From Bacillus sp. 7884-1 (GTDB lineage: Bacteria > Bacillota > Bacilli > Bacillales > Cytobacillaceae), in contig NZ_NPDD01000011.1 in the NCBI RefSeq assembly GCF_002272245.1, positions 1-64,000 on the forward strand: a stretch of 64,000 nt of DNA. The letters are read 5' to 3'. The number at the start of each line of letters is the position of its first letter. Within the stretch, counting starts at the first letter, position 1. Shown one piece after another: positions 33,986 to 42,402 of the stretch. Below the pieces are notes generated by a model. The model did no database searches, was not told the DNA's origin, and was given only the letters and a program-made list of their open reading frames with translations. Made by a program: the position numbers and the translations under genes.

Positions 33986-34261
33986 TTACGAAATTGTTTT
34001 TTTCAAAAAAAGATGCCCCAACATTCCACTGGGACACATTAATTCGTGCAGAAAATCTGCAACAGTCCTTCCCTCCATTAGGGCATCTCCGCAGAATGAA
34101 ACACCTACGGTTGAATTCCTTATAAGGAAAATCTTTTGGGCATTATCAGAAAAAGTAAAGCGCTCAACCACTCCATTATCCCGTGTATAGGTGCCTATTA
34201 ATCTACTATCTGCGGTCATTGCAATCCCTTTTGGAACACAAACTACTGATATGATTGACAT
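33986..34261 (-). CDS. Ntn-hydrolase (proteasome-like) N-terminal fragment
   Basis: A 91-residue frame from ATG 34261, behind AGGAGG. GIAMTADSRLIGTYTRDNG and GVSFCGDALMEGRTVADFLH resemble the start of Bacillus proteasome-type Ntn hydrolases (compare HslV-like TADSR). It ends abruptly at LFLKKTIS after a T7-G-A7 run (about 34005-34019 on the plus strand), and no continuation was found in other frames. It is probably a truncated gene. The family call is tentative. Confidence 0.5.
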   Translation of the reverse strand: MSIISVVCVPKGIAMTADSRLIGTYTRDNGVVERFTFSDNAQKIFLIRNSTVGVSFCGDALMEGRTVADFLHELMCPSGMLGHLFLKKTIS

Positions 34262-34418
34262 CCGCATCCCTCCTCCTAGTAGTAATTCAATTTTTTAATA
34301 AGCCTTGCAGAAACAATAAAGTACATGTAATTGGCGAAATTTTGTATAATGAAAAGAAATTAGAATTTTGTAAAAATAGTTAGATAGATTTGTAAATTTA
34401 GTTTCGGGAGAGTGCTGC

Positions 34419-34940
34419 ATGAAGAAATTAACTATGGCAGGTTCTATCATTGGGATACTAGCCTGTATGGTGGGAGTCTATTTTTATTTTAGTAATGATA
34501 GTGGACTGAAAATCAACTTAAAGAAAAATGATCCCGTTACAACGAAAGAGGCACAAGCAAAAATCGAAAAAGGCTTTGAGGCACCTGTATCAAGCAAAGT
34601 AACGGCAGAGTATGAAACCATGAGGGAAGAGGAACTAATCCAAGAGGTTCACAACATGACACATCAAAAAGTAGAAGCAGACAAAAAATGGGGAGCCTCA
34701 GAAATCACCGCCGATAAAGTCCAGAAACTATATGAAGTGATACAAACCAAAAACTTTAAAAAAAGTAGTCACAAACAAATGCTCCTTGACATCCTAGAAC
34801 CCTGGACAAGGCAAGACTTTAGCAACGCAGTAAGCGCTCACAACCAAATTTGGGCCTACCAAAAAGGAAACATCGGCAAAGCCACCCGTCTCCTCACCCC
34901 GCAAGAAGAACTAGAATACATAGAGGACGAATTTAGATAA
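34419..34940 (+). CDS. DUF6241-like exported or membrane-anchored protein
   Basis: A 173-residue protein with one N-terminal hydrophobic helix (about residues 7-25), then a charged helical region. Segments EEELIQEVHNMTHQKVEADK and ITADKVQKLYEVI match what I recall of DUF6241 proteins of bacilli. There is no lipobox. The function is unknown. ATG 34419 has GGGAG upstream. A REP-like copy lies 47 bp downstream. Confidence 0.68.
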   Translation: MKKLTMAGSIIGILACMVGVYFYFSNDSGLKINLKKNDPVTTKEAQAKIEKGFEAPVSSKVTAEYETMREEELIQEVHNMTHQKVEADKKWGASEITADKVQKLYEVIQTKNFKKSSHKQMLLDILEPWTRQDFSNAVSAHNQIWAYQKGNIGKATRLLTPQEELEYIEDEFR

Positions 34941-34986
34941 TGGAAAGATGATAGAAGATAGCGGTGCTGATGACGGTGTCGATGAC

Positions 34987-35030
34987 GGTGCCTGTCACCG
35001 CTCGTGGACACTGTCCACCTCAGGCGGACA
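34987..35030 (+). repeat. REP-like element, copy 6 (full length)
   Basis: Core GGTGCCTGTCACC (34987-34999), GCTC, the hairpin GTGGACACTGTCCAC, then CTCAGGCGGACA. This is close to the family consensus. Confidence 0.9.
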
Positions 35031-35142
35031 ATGGTAATCAATAAGCTACATAAATGTTGTTTGAAGGGTTAACTTGGTTAATATTTGGGCGTAGCTGGAC
35101 ATAGTCTTTAGTATGGGAGAGTCTGTTCTGAAGGAGAGACAT

Positions 35143-35613
35143 ATGTCTAGAAAACCTATGCCGGTTACGGGCCTTGTGATGGGAATGGTACTGCTTGTCT
35201 GTATCCTGTCTGTTTTTATGTTAATTAAGGGTGCTTGGTTTTCACCGGATAAAGAGGCAGTTGCTGTGGTGGAGGAGTTTTATCGGTTTGAACAGGAGGG
35301 AGAGTTTTCCTCTTCCTGGAACCTGTTTCATTCAACCATGAAGGAAAAATTCAGCAAAGGATCTTACATCCAAGATCGAGCACATGTATTTATGAACCAC
35401 TTTGGCGTTGAAACGTTCGACTTTACAGTTAGTGAACCTGAAGAAATCGATGAATGGAAAATGTCCAAAACTGGACCAGCTATGAAAAATGTATACAAAA
35501 TCCTCGTCACCCAAACCTACAAAGGAAAATACGGAAACTTTGACATCGAACAAGAAGTCATCGTAGTCAAAGAAAAGGAAGAATGGGAAATCGTTTGGGA
35601 CTATAACCAGTAA
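35143..35613 (+). CDS. Membrane-anchored hypothetical protein, 156 residues
   Basis: Not recognised by name. ATG 35143 follows AAGGAGAG; the frame is open to 35113. There is one N-terminal hydrophobic helix (VTGLVMGMVLLVCILSVFML), then an extracytoplasmic domain with AVVEEFYRFEQEGEFSSSWN, which looks like an NTF2-like fold, and a beta-rich end (VTQTYKGKYGNFDIEQEVIV). It is bracketed by REP-like copies 6 and 7. Confidence 0.7.
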   Translation: MSRKPMPVTGLVMGMVLLVCILSVFMLIKGAWFSPDKEAVAVVEEFYRFEQEGEFSSSWNLFHSTMKEKFSKGSYIQDRAHVFMNHFGVETFDFTVSEPEEIDEWKMSKTGPAMKNVYKILVTQTYKGKYGNFDIEQEVIVVKEKEEWEIVWDYNQ

Positions 35614-35642
35614 TGGTAAAACAGTAATGGAAAAACTGTAAT

Positions 35643-35700
35643 GGTGACAGGCACCGCCCGTGGACAAATCAACCATTTTGTCCACGTGGGGTGGACAGTA
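35643..35700 (+). repeat. REP-like element, copy 7 (long-hairpin type)
   Basis: Core in the opposite sense, GGTGACAGGCACC (35643-35655), then GTGGACAAA pairing with TTTGTCCAC around a 7-8-base loop, then GTGGGGTGGACAGTA. Confidence 0.88.
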
Positions 35701-35750
35701 GGGTTTGCAGGGTCGGGAATGTTGACGGGAGAGTCTGGTTTGATTATAAT

Positions 35751-35768
35751 TATCTTGAATTCGAGATA
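35751..35768. promoter_or_regulatory. MhqR-type operator
   Basis: TATCTTGAATTCGAGATA is an 18-bp palindrome with one mismatch pair. It is very close to the published MhqR box TATCTCGAATTCGAGATA of B. subtilis and lies 34 bp before the dioxygenase start. Confidence 0.85.
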
Positions 35769-35802
35769 ATTAAAAGTAAAGTTCACGTAGGAGGGCCAAT
35801 AA

Positions 35803-36777
35803 ATGAAGCTGTTAGGTTTACATCATGTTTCGATCTTAACCGGTAAGGCGGAGAGGAACTTTCAATTTTATACAAAGATTTTAGGCCTGAGATTGGTCAA
35901 GAAAACGGTGAATCAGGATAATACAGAGTCTTATCATTTATTCTATGGTGATGCGAAAGGAAGTCCTGGCACCGAAATTACCTTCTTCGATATACCTGGG
36001 CTGGGGCATACCTATCCAGGTGTAGGGAGCATTTCATCAACCTCACTTCGAGTCAAGGATACCGCTTCACTCCACTATTGGGAGGAACGATTCAAAAGGT
36101 TTGGTATTCAGCATGGAAAGATAGAGAAACGAAACCATCGCGATTCCCTAGCATTTCAGGATTTCGAGGGGACACGGTTAATTCTGGTAGCCGATAATGG
36201 AGAAGATGGAGTTAGTCCGGGCGTTCCTTGGGATAAAAGTGATGTTCCTATTGAAAATGCCATTATCGGTTTGGGCCCTGTTACCTTGACGGTTGCCAAT
36301 CCCGACAAAACGGTCCAAGTGTTAACCGATATTATGGGCTTTAACCAAGTAGGAACCTATACATCACCCGCTGGAGATTTCCCGGCTATTCAAGTTTTTG
36401 CAACAGGTGAGGGAGGCTCTGGTGCGGAGGTACACCTTGAAACAAGACCTGATTTGCCAAGAGAACGTGCTGGAAGAGGCAGTGTTCACCACGTCGCCTT
36501 TCGTGTTCCAAATGAGGAGGAATATGAGTATTGGGTAAAGAGGATTGCGGCATCTGGACTAATAAATTCAGGGAAGGTTGAACGATATTACTTCAAGGCC
36601 CTTTATTTCCGTGAACCCAACCATATCCTTTTCGAATTATCGACGGATACACCGGGTTTCGACGTGGATGAACCGGTTGAAACATTAGGGGAAAGGCTTG
36701 CACTCCCGCCATTCCTAGAACCTCGCCGCGCAGATATTGAAGCAAAGTTACGACCTTTAGATTTAGAGAGTAAGTAA
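35803..36777 (+). CDS. mhqO: Ring-cleaving dioxygenase of the MhqO/MhqA type (VOC superfamily)
   Basis: A 324-residue protein with tandem vicinal-oxygen-chelate modules. LGLHHVSILTGKAERNFQFY at the start and SVHHVAFRVPNEEEYEYWV near residue 225 carry the histidine ligands, with ILFELSTDTPGFDVDE giving a glutamate. MhqO and MhqA are induced by hydroquinones and other electrophiles and repressed by MhqR in B. subtilis, and an MhqR-type operator lies just upstream. AGGAGGG precedes ATG 35803. It is monocistronic with its own terminator. Confidence 0.92.
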   Translation: MKLLGLHHVSILTGKAERNFQFYTKILGLRLVKKTVNQDNTESYHLFYGDAKGSPGTEITFFDIPGLGHTYPGVGSISSTSLRVKDTASLHYWEERFKRFGIQHGKIEKRNHRDSLAFQDFEGTRLILVADNGEDGVSPGVPWDKSDVPIENAIIGLGPVTLTVANPDKTVQVLTDIMGFNQVGTYTSPAGDFPAIQVFATGEGGSGAEVHLETRPDLPRERAGRGSVHHVAFRVPNEEEYEYWVKRIAASGLINSGKVERYYFKALYFREPNHILFELSTDTPGFDVDEPVETLGERLALPPFLEPRRADIEAKLRPLDLESK

Positions 36778-36785
36778 TCGATTTG

Positions 36786-36818
36786 AGACAAGGACCAATC
36801 TGGAACTTGTCTTTTTTC
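36786..36818 (+). terminator. Terminator of the mhqO-type gene
   Basis: AGACAAG pairs with CTTGTCT, followed by TTTTT. The loop is 14-18 bases. Confidence 0.7.
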
Positions 36819-37003
36819 TTGGCACAATCTTTCTTCTATATTAATCTATAGAAAAACCCTCTTTTTAAATAATTTAAAAAATTTATTAAAATTTCTCCAA
36901 CACTTTTCTTTCCTAAATCGTTATCTTACTGAAAGCGGCAAAAAACAACCGAAATTCTCAAGCACTAAAGATTTTTATTTTAAAAATAAAAAAGTAAAAG
37001 CGA

Positions 37004-37483
37004 GTGATCCATGTGAATGTGGGAGTGAGTGATTTATATGAAAAGGTAAAGGATGATTTGTTTCGCTTCGCAAAATCCATTGCAAGGCATGAGCAGGAGG
37101 CCCATGATCTGATTCAGGATGCAATGGTAAAGTCGCTTAACGAACCACAGCTTCTCAGTTTACCAGTATATAAGCAGCGTGCATGGTTCTTTCGGGTCAT
37201 GAAAAACAGGCTGATTGATGACCGGAGAAAAGAGCAGCGTTTAACACAATGGGAGGATGACTTTGATTTTTCAATTCAGGAGGCCGGTAGCAGTCACTTG
37301 GAAATTACTGACTTACTCACTCATTTGCCACAGGAATTAAGTGATCTTATTTTTAAAAGATATTGGTTAGGACTTTCAAGTCAGGAGATTGGTGAGCAGC
37401 TGAAGATTCCCGCGTCAACAGTGCGCTACAAGCTCCATCTTGCGATCAAGCGATTAAGAAAGATTTTGGAGGAGGAAAAGTAA
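37004..37483 (+). CDS. ECF-type sigma factor
   Basis: A 159-residue sigma-70-family factor. Region 2 is visible in LFRFAKSIARHEQEAHDLIQ and QRAWFFRVMKNRLIDDRRK, and region 4 in LPQELSDLIFKRYWLGLSSQ with an HTH (EIGEQLKIPASTVRYKLHLA). The start is uncertain: GTG codons at 37004, 37013 and 37019 are possible. The stop overlaps the start of the repeat protein (TAATG), so the two are coupled. No anti-sigma factor of usual type is seen, so the partner may take that role. Confidence 0.88.
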   Translation: MIHVNVGVSDLYEKVKDDLFRFAKSIARHEQEAHDLIQDAMVKSLNEPQLLSLPVYKQRAWFFRVMKNRLIDDRRKEQRLTQWEDDFDFSIQEAGSSHLEITDLLTHLPQELSDLIFKRYWLGLSSQEIGEQLKIPASTVRYKLHLAIKRLRKILEEEK

Positions 37484-38688
37484 TGAGTCAACGAATTGGA
37501 AATGTTGGATTATTAAACTTGGTAAATGCAACAGAAGAGAGTATTAAAGGCGTAGAACGGATTGAAAATGTAGGGCTAGTGCTTTATGGAAAAGAAAATG
37601 CACATCTGTTAACGAAGTTAAATATCGGAAATATCGGGTCGAGCTTAGAAATACCAGCAGGCTACCACCTGGTTAATGGAACTTTTCACCTGGATCAAAA
37701 CTATCTTTCATCAATCATCGAGCCAGTTTTTCTCCTCGTAAACGGCATCGTTATTATTGATAAAAATGTTCAGGCAGATCAAGTTCAGGCGGGGCAATTA
37801 AGTTTGATGGTGAATGGTAAGGTATATAGCCCAACTCATCTCACTGGTATTGCAGGCAAAATGCTTTCAAAAGGCAATGGGGCTGTAGAAACATATGATG
37901 GAACAGCACCTCGGTTTGAAAATGGTAAATTCACATTGACGAATTCCTTCTTACAATCGATAGATGATTCTTTATATTTAGTGGTGAATGGAATGCTTTC
38001 CTTTACGCAGGACCTAAATCTAGATCTCTTTTATGAAAAAATCAGTAAGTTAGAAGTAAATGGGAAAATCTCGCTATTTGAGAATCAAGAAACCTATTTA
38101 TATAAAAAAGTAGCTTCATTAACAACCTGTGTCGTAGAAGTGATTCCTGCTGGGTATGAAGTCTTGGCAAAGCCGCTGCGTTTAAATGGCCGTTCCATTC
38201 GGCGGTTCCAACAGAAAAAATGGTTTACGAATAAACCGGTAATCATAGAAAGTGATGTTTCCAGAGATATGCTAGCGAAGGCAATTGAAAAAATACACTC
38301 TACTTCCGTCATCATTTGCCATGAGGAAGTTGAAGACCTCGTCTATGAGCGTTTGAGCCTGATGGAGACAGAAGTATTGTCCTACGAAAATAGTTTTATC
38401 GTCATTGACGGGGAAGAAGTATGGTCCAACGATCAATTCCTCGCTCTAAACCAGCCAGTTTCCATTATTGTAAATGGTCAGCTTACCCTTGATCGTGATG
38501 TAAACGAAGAGGTGCTACGCTCTAAGGTAGCAACATTAGATGTCCTAGGTGAAGTAATTGTACGAGAAAGAAAATTAAAAGGAACCCTTCAAAATATCAT
38601 CCGACTAAATACAGGTACAGTAGAAGAGGAAAAAGGCAAAGGAGAAGCAGAAGCCACACTACAAAACGTCGGCGAACTCTCACTATAA
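37483..38688 (+). CDS. Repeat protein coupled to an ECF sigma factor
   Basis: Not recognised. A 401-residue protein of repeating short beta units built on a VNG motif: LVNGTFHLDQN, LVNGIVIIDKN, MVNGKVYSP, VVNGMLSFTQD, VNGKISLFEN and VNGQLTLDRD. Caps resemble each other at both ends (RIGNVGLLNL and LQNVGELSL). There is no signal peptide, membrane helix, or cysteine cluster. This pattern recalls bactofilin-like beta-solenoids. The 1-bp overlap with the sigma gene suggests it is a partner, perhaps the regulator of the sigma factor, but there is no direct evidence. Confidence 0.7.
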   Translation: MSQRIGNVGLLNLVNATEESIKGVERIENVGLVLYGKENAHLLTKLNIGNIGSSLEIPAGYHLVNGTFHLDQNYLSSIIEPVFLLVNGIVIIDKNVQADQVQAGQLSLMVNGKVYSPTHLTGIAGKMLSKGNGAVETYDGTAPRFENGKFTLTNSFLQSIDDSLYLVVNGMLSFTQDLNLDLFYEKISKLEVNGKISLFENQETYLYKKVASLTTCVVEVIPAGYEVLAKPLRLNGRSIRRFQQKKWFTNKPVIIESDVSRDMLAKAIEKIHSTSVIICHEEVEDLVYERLSLMETEVLSYENSFIVIDGEEVWSNDQFLALNQPVSIIVNGQLTLDRDVNEEVLRSKVATLDVLGEVIVRERKLKGTLQNIIRLNTGTVEEEKGKGEAEATLQNVGELSL

Positions 38689-38694
38689 TAAGAA

Positions 38695-38747
38695 GGCACC
38701 GCCCAAGGGGCGGTGCCTGTCACCATTTATACATCACTGTATATTTT
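38695..38747 (+). repeat. REP-like element, copy 8 with GC-rich hairpin
   Basis: GGCACCGCC pairs with GGCGGTGCC at 38695-38718, overlapping the core GGTGCCTGTCACC (38712-38724). The following ATTTATACATCA runs into the 3' end of the oxidoreductase gene. The hairpin separates two convergent genes. Confidence 0.82.
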
Positions 38748-40769
38748 TTCAACGCTGACTCGACCAGAGAAGAAGGTTGCCCCGCCGCCCATGTCGGCGA
38801 TGCGGTCTGGTGTTAGGGTGTTGACGAGTTGTTTGGTTCCTTCTAAATCTGCCCAGAGTCCTTGGGTGGCGACCACTCCTGGGAGGACGTTTTCGCCTAC
38901 TGTCACTTTTAAAATACATTCTCCGCGTTGGTTCCAAACCCGGACATGCTCCCCGTCAACAATCCCCGAAGTCTCGGCATCCTTACGATTCATGTGCAAT
39001 CGTGGTTCTTTTTCCAGGCTGATGTGTTTTTGATTATTTGAAAAGGTAGAGTTTAAGAAATTATGATTGGGTGCTGGGATAAAGTGATATGGATGATCCC
39101 CGTCTACTACGATTGGGGTATATGTCGGCAGTGGAGGATATCCATTTGCTTTCATCCGCTTTGAAAATAGCTCAATTTTCCCGCTTGGTGTCCGCAATTT
39201 GCCCGGAAACAATGGTTTAACCTTTGCTTTAACATATTGCTTTGCTGCCAAAGTTTCATAATCTAGTCCATCCAAATAGGGATTAGCCCTAAAATCGAGT
39301 GCTTCCGCTATCATTTCTTCCTCTGTTTCCTCAAATGCTGATTCTTCAAAACCCATCCCTTTCGCAAGCAAACGGAAAACATCGACATTGGATTTTGACT
39401 CTTCATAGGCCTCGATGACTGGCTGCTGAACCTGAATGTAATGGTGCCAGTAAGAGGTGTAAACATCTGTATTCTCAAAGGAAGATGTTGCCGGCAATAC
39501 AATATCGGCATATTTGGCGGTCTCGGTTAAAAATAAATCATGGACAACAATGAATAAATCCTCCCGCTCAAGACCTTTCCTAACTTTAACCCCTTCTGGA
39601 GCCACAACTGCAGGGTTACAGCTATAAACATATAGTGATTTTACAGGAAGGTCTTTCTCGAGCAAAGCATCTCCAAGCTGATTCATGTTAATTACCCTCG
39701 TCTGTTTGTTCTTTAATAGCCGAGGACGCTGCAATTTTACGGTGTTAACCGTTAAATACCCTGAATTCCCCTTTATAGCACCTCCACCTTTGATGAGCCA
39801 TTGACCAGTCAAGGCTGGAAGACATGAAACGGTGCGGACAAACATACCGCCATTATCATGATGCTGTGGTCCGTTACCAATGCGAATAAAAGCAGGTGTG
39901 GTATTTCCATACATTCTAGCAAGCTTGTAAATATCCTCAACAGGAACCCCTGTTATTCCTGATACAGTTGTGGGGTCATATTGAATCACATGCTCTTGCA
40001 ACTCTTCATAACCAACGGTATATTGTTGTAAGAAGGAGGAGTCGACCAAATTTTCAGCAAATAAAATATGCATGATTCCAAGAGCAAGCGCACTATCAGT
40101 ACCTGGTAAAATAGGAATAAACCAATCTGCTAATCTGCCAGTTTGATTTTTATGAACGTCAATCACTACAATTTTTGCGCCATTTTGTTTTCGGGCTTTT
40201 TGAGCCAGTGCTACCTGGTGCATGTTGGTACTAGCTGCGTTAATCCCCCAAAAAATAATGAGCTTGGAATGAATCGTATCTTCAGGATCAATCCCGAAAC
40301 TGCCACCCATCGTATATCTGTAGCCAGCAGATCCTGCAGAGGAACAAATACTTCGATCAAGCTGAGATGCTCCCAAGCGGTGAAAGAAACGACGATCCAT
40401 TCCCTCTGCATTCAACAGCCCCATGTTCCCATAAAAACTATAAGGCAGGATACTTTCTGGACCCTCTGTTTCAATAAGTTTTTTCCATCGGGAAGTGATG
40501 GTCTCAATGGCTTCATCCCAGCTGATTCGTTCGAATCTTCCTTCGCCCTTTGCGCCTACCCGCTTCATCGGATATTTTAGGCGATTATCATCATATATCC
40601 TGCTAGTCATATTCCGAACCTTATTGCAAATATTCCCCTTCGTCACCGGATGCTCCGGATCACCCTCCACCTTTGCAACCCTTCCCTCTGCTTTATGTAA
40701 AAGCAAACCACATTGGTCTGGGCAATCTAATGGGCAAACAGACTTAAAAACCCCATTTTGTTCCATCAT
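38727..40769 (-). CDS. Molybdopterin-dependent oxidoreductase with [4Fe-4S] cluster (YyaE/YoaE type)
   Basis: A 680-residue enzyme of the DMSO-reductase superfamily. The N-terminal cluster motif is CPLDCPDQC with a further cysteine in NICNK. Molybdopterin-binding segments include SWDEAIETITSRW, SICSSAGSAGYRY (candidate serine or cysteine ligand), VIDVHKNQTGRLADWFIPI and the C-terminal dinucleotide-binding domain (LHMNRKDAETSGI). There is no Tat signal, so it is cytoplasmic. The physiological substrate is unknown. AAAGGGG precedes ATG 40769. It is flanked by two near-identical 36-bp direct repeats. Confidence 0.9.
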   Translation of the reverse strand: MMEQNGVFKSVCPLDCPDQCGLLLHKAEGRVAKVEGDPEHPVTKGNICNKVRNMTSRIYDDNRLKYPMKRVGAKGEGRFERISWDEAIETITSRWKKLIETEGPESILPYSFYGNMGLLNAEGMDRRFFHRLGASQLDRSICSSAGSAGYRYTMGGSFGIDPEDTIHSKLIIFWGINAASTNMHQVALAQKARKQNGAKIVVIDVHKNQTGRLADWFIPILPGTDSALALGIMHILFAENLVDSSFLQQYTVGYEELQEHVIQYDPTTVSGITGVPVEDIYKLARMYGNTTPAFIRIGNGPQHHDNGGMFVRTVSCLPALTGQWLIKGGGAIKGNSGYLTVNTVKLQRPRLLKNKQTRVINMNQLGDALLEKDLPVKSLYVYSCNPAVVAPEGVKVRKGLEREDLFIVVHDLFLTETAKYADIVLPATSSFENTDVYTSYWHHYIQVQQPVIEAYEESKSNVDVFRLLAKGMGFEESAFEETEEEMIAEALDFRANPYLDGLDYETLAAKQYVKAKVKPLFPGKLRTPSGKIELFSKRMKANGYPPLPTYTPIVVDGDHPYHFIPAPNHNFLNSTFSNNQKHISLEKEPRLHMNRKDAETSGIVDGEHVRVWNQRGECILKVTVGENVLPGVVATQGLWADLEGTKQLVNTLTPDRIADMGGGATFFSGRVSVEKIYSDV

Positions 40770-40798
40770 AGGTAGACCCCTTTCAGTGCCACTTTCGC

Positions 40799-40834
40799 GG
40801 TGCCTGTCACCATATATACATCATTGTATATTTT
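40799..40834 (+). repeat. REP-like element, copy 9
   Basis: Core GGTGCCTGTCACC (40799-40811) then ATATATACATCATTGTATAT. It matches the element at 38712-38747 at 34 of 36 positions, in the same orientation, just upstream of the oxidoreductase gene. Confidence 0.85.
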
Positions 40835-40894
40835 ATATCATGATATGACAGCTTTCAGGGTAGAGCAAGTGCATAAAATTTTCAATAAAGGAAA

Positions 40895-40918
40895 AAGGAC
40901 TACCATATGGTAATCCTT
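40895..40918 (-). terminator. Terminator of the hupE/ureJ-like gene
   Basis: AAGGACTACC and GGTAATCCTT pair across a short centre with one mismatch. The minus strand continues with TTTTTCC. Confidence 0.7.
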
Positions 40919-40927
40919 GGTGTTTAT

Positions 40928-42148
40928 TTAGGGGGAAATTCTTTCTATGAGCCAGAAGGCCCCTAATGCTGCTACTATAATTGACCCCGCTTTAATAATC
41001 AATCCTGATGATTTGAGCCTGAACATATAGGTTAGTAGTGGAAGAACAAGTAATACCAATGCTAACTGAACAACCTCAATCCCAATATTGAAATTCACTA
41101 AAGCAAGAGCTAAGTCAGCTTTTGGGATGTTCATTTCTTTTAGGATATTTGCAAATCCAAGACCATGGATTAAACCAAATAGGAAGGTTAGGCCCCAGCG
41201 GTGCCGGATTTCTTTTCTGAAAATATTTTCGAGTGCCACATACACGATGCTAAAAGCAATTACAGACTCAACGAAGCGCGACGGCAATGTAATCACGCCT
41301 AAAACAGCGAGACTTATCGTAATACTATGGGCAATCGTAAAGGACGTAATAATCGCTGCATATTGCTTGAACGTCTGCTTTCTAAGAAGTAAGGCTAATA
41401 GAAATAATAGATGATCGTAACCCGTCAAGATATGGAGCATTCCGAGCTTTAAAAAGGAGAACCAAGATGAAGTGGAGGCATTTACATTAGGGTCAACCTC
41501 TTGAGTTGAATCAGGTTGTGTCTGATTTTCCTCAGGTTGTGAGGTTTGTCCTTCTTGGGATTGCTCTTCTTGAGCTTCAGCCAAAAGAATCGTCCAAGTC
41601 CGCTCTTTTCCTTGTAAAATTGCTTGGCCCGTCGTACCAGCAAACTCAAAGGAAATTAAGTTAACGTAATTGGTAGCAGGGTCATTTACATACAATCCAT
41701 CATTAAAGCTAAGGGTGTCCCCGGCAGTGAAAGCGGGAAAAGTTAAATAGTAGGTTAAAAAAATCTTATCTTCCTTTTTTTCCAAGACCATTTTTTCCAA
41801 GATAGGTTCTTGCTGCCGATTGTTTAAATCTAGAGTTAGATGGTGGTGAACGAGTTCCTCTAAATCATGGTTTTTCTCTTTCATTTCCGACTTCTCGAGT
41901 TCCTTGTTTTTATTTTTATCAATATCCTCTATTAATTCGATAATTGACAGGGTATCAATAGCAAAAACAAACTCGGTTTTATCAGGATTCATTATTATAC
42001 TTGTATAACTTGCGCTATAGGCATGGGCATGTGCTAAAGAGGGAAATAACATACCCATCATAGCTAAAATAGCAAGATAATTAAGTAATCTATTTGATTT
42101 AAAATGAAATTTCAAAACTTGTCTACTTTGGTAGAAAAAAGAAATCAC
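40928..42148 (-). CDS. HupE/UreJ-family membrane protein with extracytoplasmic domain
   Basis: A 406-residue protein. A signal segment (LLNYLAILAMMGMLFPSLAHA) is followed by a His-containing outer domain (HAYSASYTSIIM), a Glu/Gln-rich linker (about residues 190-220) and six C-terminal membrane helices. The HupE/UreJ signature is HILTGYDHLLFLLALLL with conserved D and H, then FTIAHSITISLAVLG and GLIHGLGFA. The family may carry nickel or cobalt, but many members are uncharacterised. It is monocistronic. Confidence 0.88.
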   Translation of the reverse strand: MISFFYQSRQVLKFHFKSNRLLNYLAILAMMGMLFPSLAHAHAYSASYTSIIMNPDKTEFVFAIDTLSIIELIEDIDKNKNKELEKSEMKEKNHDLEELVHHHLTLDLNNRQQEPILEKMVLEKKEDKIFLTYYLTFPAFTAGDTLSFNDGLYVNDPATNYVNLISFEFAGTTGQAILQGKERTWTILLAEAQEEQSQEGQTSQPEENQTQPDSTQEVDPNVNASTSSWFSFLKLGMLHILTGYDHLLFLLALLLRKQTFKQYAAIITSFTIAHSITISLAVLGVITLPSRFVESVIAFSIVYVALENIFRKEIRHRWGLTFLFGLIHGLGFANILKEMNIPKADLALALVNFNIGIEVVQLALVLLVLPLLTYMFRLKSSGLIIKAGSIIVAALGAFWLIERISP

Positions 42149-42402
42149 CTTTCAACCTCCCTAGTAATACTTTTATAAAATAATTTTAAACGTAAAAAAA
42201 GAAATCCTCCTATATATAATCACATTTCTCCTGATTTTGTATACATAAGTCGAAAATTATCAGTATAATTCTATGATTTTGGTTATTCCTATATTAGTAA
42301 AAATTTTGTAGAATAATAGAGCTACATATTATGGAAAGAGAGGGGACTATTTTTCTAAAAAGTAGAAATAGATAGCAAAACTAACAAAAGGGTGGAACAG
42401 AG

